From NCBI GenBank assembly GCA_031310005.1, contig CM062383.1, positions 2,356,001 through 2,420,000 on the forward strand: 64,000 nucleotides of DNA, in the 5' to 3' direction. Source of the stretch: Dactylellina haptotyla. Taxonomy: Eukaryota > Ascomycota > Orbiliomycetes > Orbiliales > Orbiliaceae. A program made the translations under genes and the position numbers. The notes beneath the pieces were generated by a model, which saw nothing but the letters and a program-made list of their open reading frames with translations, did no database searches and had not been told where the DNA came from. This document shows positions 59,412 to 64,000 of the stretch, one piece after another; the first letter of the stretch is position 1; every line of letters begins with the position of its first letter.

Positions 59412-61080
59412 AATTCATGAAACCGCATTTGTCTTTTTTGTCCTATTTCGTACAAACCATGCATGCGTATTGTTCTGCAAGATATTCATCCTAGGCCTTC
59501 TTCTATGGTTCTCATTGTTTAAATTATTGTGGGGGCGTTGTGTGGGATTTTCTCGGCACCACAGGATTTTTATTTGGATTCAGTTGAAAGATACGAGCTT
59601 CTTCCTGGCATTCTATTGGCATTGTCAAACCGGATCCCGTGCGCGGTCAGCCTGTTACGCGAAGTTGAGATTAGACAATTTGCAGGGAAAAAATATTCAG
59701 CACAACGGGAATTTTTAACGTTATTGACAATAGTCTGACTATTTCGATGCCCATTCCAAGAAAAGCTGAACCAGGCCAAGCATGCGTCTTACAAACGCTG
59801 CTCTCGCCCAGGGAAATATTTGAGATTCTGAGGTCGCTTCTAACCATTTCGGGAGCTGGCTGTGCGGCTGATGCCTGTCCAGCTCCAGCTTGGCGGTCAA
59901 ACGCTATCTATGTTAAGAAGCGGGCAATTGATCCCACAGAAATTTGGCCAACACGAAAAAGTCTTAGGAGATGAGGGGAAAAATATTGGCAAGCAATTGA
60001 CTAAAGTATTCAAACCCGCTTGTCAGGTAGTGAAGCGGAGGAGGGGAAAGATCACGAAGCCGATCCCATAATGGAACACAAATGCTTTCTCATGGGGCTT
60101 CGAGAATAATTTTTCGAAGGAGAAGAACGAAGAACTGTACACAGTTTCACGCTGAAAATTTTAGAGACTGCAAATAGTCGGTTTCTTTTTTTCTTGGGAA
60201 TATATCGATAAGTCTTACTATACTGTCGTGTCAGATTTTGGTGCCGGCCAAGAGAGTTGCCCTGGGGTGGAACCCACCGACCCCTGCACCTTTTTGCGGC
60301 TGAAGGCTTCTTAGCGGGCGACGGTTTCTAAACTTATCGCTGGAAACACAAATCATTTGTCCCATATCAAATCCTCATGTTTGGTGGGGAGTAGGCTGCA
60401 TTCGGTAGCTCGACATCCCTGTCTGGAAGCTCGCTGGCCCTGGTGAGCACCAAGCTCTTGTTCCTTCACAGCCCTCCCGCCGACACACAAAGATTTGAGA
60501 TTTGAATTTTTATCGGGTGGAGCTATGAGGACTAGATCGCCAGGAAAGCTCACACAAAAAGTAATGGAGGCTGAGGGCTGGCATTACCCTCCCTCATGTT
60601 TGATCCATGGGCCTTTTCTTAGCTCTTTTGACGGAGAGCTACCCTGACTGTATGCACAAGGGCTTCCAGTTTTTGACTGTCAATCCTTACGGTGGGGCTG
60701 AAGCAAGCTTACTTTGCTAGATACCTTTCTCAGCCTTACTATTGTTGGTCTCACGCTGGGCATTTAGTTCTTATACTACCTTCAGCCCAGGTGGACCTTG
60801 TGAAGGACTTCCCAAACCATTCTTTCTTTTAACGACACTGCCGGCCTCCTCTCGTCACCTCTCTTCCTGACGCTTCAATTTCTTTTCACGAGTTTCCTTT
60901 TGGTTTTGCTAATCCGGGGTTTTCGGGTTCATTGGGGTTATTGTTCAGTTTCGATACCAGAGGAAGTTTTCTAGCTTGGAATTAACGGGCGTATAAGCTA
61001 CAACACACACACAAAAAAAAGTTCCCACTCGTTTTCCGGCTTTGGAGTGCTGGGACGGCACCACTTGACGACAATTCAAA
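59412..61080. other. Region downstream of the SAC gene
   Basis: 1.7 kb. Its first part holds a coding-like fragment (listed separately). The part from 60080 to 61080 has no convincing frame. It should contain the promoter and leader of the secreted repeat protein, with a CA repeat and A-run at 61002-61020 just before the ATG. Confidence 0.4.
59540..60071 (+). other. Unresolved coding-like fragment
   Basis: I do not recognise it. Two stretches look like protein but lie in different frames: about 59540-59735 (YELLPGILLALSNRIP, LLREVEIRQFAGKKYSAQ) and 59845-60071 (VRLMPVQLQLGGQTLSML, LIPQKFGQHEKVLGDEGKNI, ending basic at KITKPIP). A third frame between them is also open. They may be exons of one small gene whose introns I could not place, or a decayed gene. 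No clear start codon was found. It is not a plausible continuation of the SAC phosphatase, which ends in a normal stop. Confidence 0.25.
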
Positions 61081-62648
61081 ATGAAGTCGAGATATATGCT
61101 AGCAGGTGCAGGCCTATTGCACGTTGCTAGAGCGATACCGGCCTACATAACGACAGTTTTCTCCTGTCCTGATGTCGTGACAATTACACAGACAGTATAC
61201 CCACCCGGGTGGACGAATACAGGCCCAATCTACACCACTCGACCGCTTACCGAGCCTCGACCTCAGAACCCACCGGAGAACCCACCACCTCAACAAGCAT
61301 GTACTGAGACCGGCCTTACGACTTCATGGGAGACCGAATATGCTACCAGGACTGTCTACTATTCCGAGTACGGAATGTACCAGGGTCCCCCGGGCTGTCC
61401 TTCGACCATTATTGCATACATGCCAACGACTGTGACTGTAGGTACTCATGAGCTCAGTTTATATTGAACGGCCTGCTAAATTTTGTTATTTTATAGTGCT
61501 CTGAGCCACAGACTACGGGATGGGTAGGATATGCTTCGGATATCGCTTGCGCTTCTTGCACGGCGACCACCATCGTCGGAGTCAGACCAAGCGTGTCGGG
61601 TACCAACACCTACTATACCGTTTGGACTGAGGTCTACGTTGAAGCCGGAGCCACCACTCGTGCTTCCTCGGTCGGTGGTCAATGGGTCACCTCTGGAACA
61701 GCCCCACCATACGCTGCTCCATATGCCAAGCAGTGCACCAGCACCGCCTATAACGGCGGCGGCAATACCTACAACGGTGGCGGTAATACCTACTACACCG
61801 GCGCTGCTGCTCCAACTCGTGCTCCAGGCGGTGGCTACCCAAGTCTTGATTATAGCAACCCAAGCGTCTTCCGCGGTGGCGAGTCTGTTCCAATCTACTC
61901 TGCTGGTTACACTCCTGCAACGGGTGCTCCATCAAGCCCATACCCCACTCCTGCTGGTACGAGCCCAGCTCCATCCCAGGGCGGTCCATACACCTGGACT
62001 CGTGGAGGTGGCTACCCAAGCATCAACTACGATGACCCGAACGTCTTCAAGGGCGGTGCTACCTACGCTCCCTCCTCTTATCCCGGTGGCCAGTCGCCTC
62101 CCCCAACTTATACCGCTGGTCCTGAGGCGGCGCCCAGCACTTCTTCAGGTGCCCCACCAAACACTACAGCTCCTCCAGCAACTGGAACCGTTCGACCATC
62201 CGGACGTGTCCTCTCTTCCTACCCACCAAACTACGATGACCCGAACGTCTTCCGTGCTCCTACTGGCGGTATTACAATCGTTTCCCTCACCGAGAGAATT
62301 TCCAAGCCAGCTCCTACCCCTGGTGGCTATAGCGTTGCTTCCAACTATGGTTCCAACTACGCCTCCATCGATCCCAATGCCACCGAGAACTTCAGACCTC
62401 TCTCTGGAACTGTCGGCATCGTTACCCTGAACCCACCTCAAACCTTCCCACCTCCTATCACCACCTCCATCCCCATCATCACCAGGGCTACCTCCGCCTA
62501 TCCTAGCATAGACTTCAGCAACCCAAGCGTCTTTGCCGGCCCAGACCCCAACGCTCGCATCGCGGGCAGTGGTAGCGGTAGCGCTCCACCTGCTGCCACC
62601 AGCAGCGCGGCCCCGTCCAGCGCGGCCCCATCCAGCGCGCGCCCTTGA
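61081..62648 (+). CDS. Secreted Ser/Thr/Pro/Gly-rich repeat protein, probable cell-wall or matrix protein
   Basis: Exons 61081-61437 and 61497-62648 (502 aa). An N-terminal signal peptide (MKSRYMLAGAGLLHVARAIPA) is followed by about 170 residues with spaced cysteines and TVT/TTW/TVYYS-type Thr/Tyr-rich strands (FSCPDVVTITQTVYPPGW, CTETGLTTSWETEYATRTVY). The rest is Pro/Gly/Ser/Tyr-rich. At least four copies of a short motif of the form YPS-(I/L)-(D/N)-(Y/F)-x-(N/D)-P-x-V-F recur in it. The tail is an Ala/Ser/Pro stretch. There is no obvious GPI-anchor signal or transmembrane helix. Composition suggests an O-glycosylated wall or secreted matrix protein. The long leader and strong codon-level C preference in third positions suggest high expression. 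Function is unknown. Confidence 0.8.
61827..62543 (+). repeat. Diverged coding repeats in the secreted protein
   Basis: Copies around 61827-61880 (GGYPSLDYSNPSVFRGG), 62004-62057 (GGYPSINYDDPNVFKGG), 62214-62261 (SSYPPNYDDPNVFRAP) and 62493-62543 (SAYPSIDFSNPSVFAGP). A weaker one lies near 62350-62400 (YASIDPNATENF). They are separated by variable Pro/Ser-rich spacers. Confidence 0.85.
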
Positions 62649-63888
62649 AGAAAGAATTTATAATGCTTCATTTCAATAAATTTGTTAGGAGTTGGTTGCA
62701 CAGTTCGGAAAAGAAAAGAAATCTCACACACACACAATTTACGAATACGAAAAATAACATAAACCCCCCCACTCAGCTACCTACCTACCTCCCTTACCTC
62801 TCTCCATCCAAAAAAGCGGGCATATTAGTGTTTAACGTTTAGTGTGTAGCTTCACACCTCAATGTAGTTTTATCCTAGACTCAAGAAATACATTCCTTGG
62901 AGGTTCTTGCAAGCTCTTCATATGAATTTCTTTTTCTTCATTTCTTTTATTTCCAAATCTTTTCCATGGGTTTTTTCTTCGGGTTACATCATGTTTTCCT
63001 ATTAGCTTGTCAACTTTTCTTTTTATTTAGTCTGCATCTTCCGTTCTGATGGCGCTGTTATACCAATGGCCTTAGTTGTTTCTTACTTTCTATATACGAT
63101 AACCATCATCTATCATGAGCGCGCTCCCTTCTCAATGGAACTTCAGAATTAAACACACACATCTAACCGATCCTGCACGCGTGAGAAATAATAAGTAACC
63201 GAACACAAAGGTAACCGATCGATCGGTGTTGATGGGTATATTTTTTCCATGATAAGAAAAAAAAAATAAAAAAGTTAAAAAAGGTTGCTCGGTTTCGTTT
63301 GTAAGGCTGAGCTTATAGCCTACAGATACCGCTTTGGTACTGCCGTCAGCTCGGCTCTCAGCCCCTGCACAAGCATCCTCAACCAGGAAACAATTTGTCC
63401 AACCCTTTTCAGCCGCGAGAACCCCAATTGGCTGCCGACAAAAGCCAGGACAGTGCGACTGCATCTTTTTTCCGCACACGCATAAGTCGGGGCTATATTT
63501 AGGTGCACGTCCTGTCTGCCGAGCACGCGTTGGATTACTTGGTACTTCACATGAATTATCTTACCTTTTTGTATTGCTAGTGCTACGATCGATATATGCG
63601 AGAGTGATTATCTTGATAAAAAGCTTTTAATTTATCTGTGCTTCTGAACGCACTAAATACAAGACTTTTTTATTTGGTGTTCGAAATATATTTTCGAACC
63701 CCTTGAGGCAATGCATACCAACATCGAGTACAAAAATTGTAAAACACACAAAAACCCAATAGAAAAAAAAATCGCTAAATACATACAATGAAGTTAAAAA
63801 ATGTTGGAATGATACTGCTCGTAAAGGCTGTCAACCCGTGTATGGTGTCAGTCTATACACCTTCCATATTCTATTCTTTTTTTTGCGC
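62649..63888. other. Convergent intergenic region
   Basis: 1.2 kb, AT-rich, with T runs and a CA tract (62725-62736). It contains the 3' flanks of the secreted repeat protein and of the right-edge gene. Frames up to 115 codons on either strand have no features. Confidence 0.45.
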
Positions 63889-64000
63889 TTAATCGTAAAG
63901 CCCATCGCCGTCCATCTTCTGATCATCTTCGAAATCGCTCATGTTCATATCTACATCCTCATCGACGTCACTGTCATGGTTTGGAACGACGATTACCTTC
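63889..64000 (-). CDS. C-terminal end of an unidentified acidic-tailed protein (partial)
   Basis: The minus-strand frame enters at the right edge and ends in TAA at 63891-63889. It encodes KVIVVPNHDSDVDEDVDM, then MSDFEDDQKMDGDGLYD and the stop. The strong Asp/Glu content is typical of C-terminal tails of nuclear or chromatin proteins. Nothing more can be said from 36 codons. Confidence 0.6.
   Translation of the reverse strand, partial: KVIVVPNHDSDVDEDVDMNMSDFEDDQKMDGDGLYD

Noticed and set aside
59377-59718. 113-codon frame overlapping the SAC gene end
   Set aside because: Overlaps the last SAC exon in another frame and has no initiation context. Its hydrophobic stretch is AT-driven.
1-64000. 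LTR elements, terminal inverted repeats, CRISPR arrays
   Set aside because: No long direct or inverted terminal repeats, no reverse transcriptase, integrase or transposase motifs in any frame, and no regularly spaced repeat array were seen.

Overview
This is nuclear DNA of a filamentous ascomycete (Pezizomycotina). Protein-coding genes are split by short introns, mostly 47-65 bp, with GTRNGT-like donors, CTAAC/CTAAT-like branch points and AG acceptors. The contents are a eukaryotic core set (PAN3, APC4, importin-beta, transportin, SF3b130, UTP10, uS8) together with genes typical of filamentous fungi: a sesA-NACHT-WD40 NLR, an intracellular LysM protein, a Cas1-type acyltransferase and a secreted Ser/Pro-rich wall protein. 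I cannot name the species; intron style and base composition suit several Pezizomycotina classes. All gene models below were built by eye, joining exons by splice consensus, reading frame and family conservation. Every joined model of a complete gene adds up to a multiple of three.

Left third (1-28 kb): the 5' end of PAN3 runs off the left edge on the minus strand. APC4 and importin-beta KAP95 are on the plus strand, KAP95 behind a long pyrimidine-rich leader. RSE1 (SF3b130) is on the minus strand and diverges from PSD1 (mitochondrial phosphatidylserine decarboxylase). Next come an intron-containing tRNA-Lys(UUU), a tentative small two-exon gene, an F-box-like gene, a LysM/zinc-motif gene on the minus strand and a CAS1-family membrane acyltransferase on the plus strand.

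Middle (28-49 kb): UTP10 (1793 aa) converges with a 1507-aa NLR-type STAND protein, with stop codons 82 bp apart. A gene-poor stretch precedes transportin KAP104 (minus strand). A 4.2-kb stretch without a convincing gene follows, and then RPS22/uS8 (minus strand), whose second intron holds a large hairpin.

Right part (49-64 kb): the recombination translocase RDH54 (RAD54B type, minus strand) shares a 479-bp divergent promoter with an 886-aa protein that joins a UvrD/Rep-type (SF1) helicase to a RecB/Cas4-like PD-(D/E)XK nuclease behind a presequence-like N-terminus. The promoter contains an ACGCGT (MCB-type) box. This AddA-like helicase-nuclease is the most interesting object in the window. 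A SAC-plus-hSac2 phosphoinositide phosphatase with eight exons, an unresolved coding-like fragment, a secreted repeat protein and the acidic C-terminus of an unidentified minus-strand gene complete the window.

I saw no convincing LTR element, DNA transposon, CRISPR array or bacterial-type operon. Most genes are housekeeping genes working independently. The clear functional pairing is the divergent RDH54/helicase-nuclease locus.
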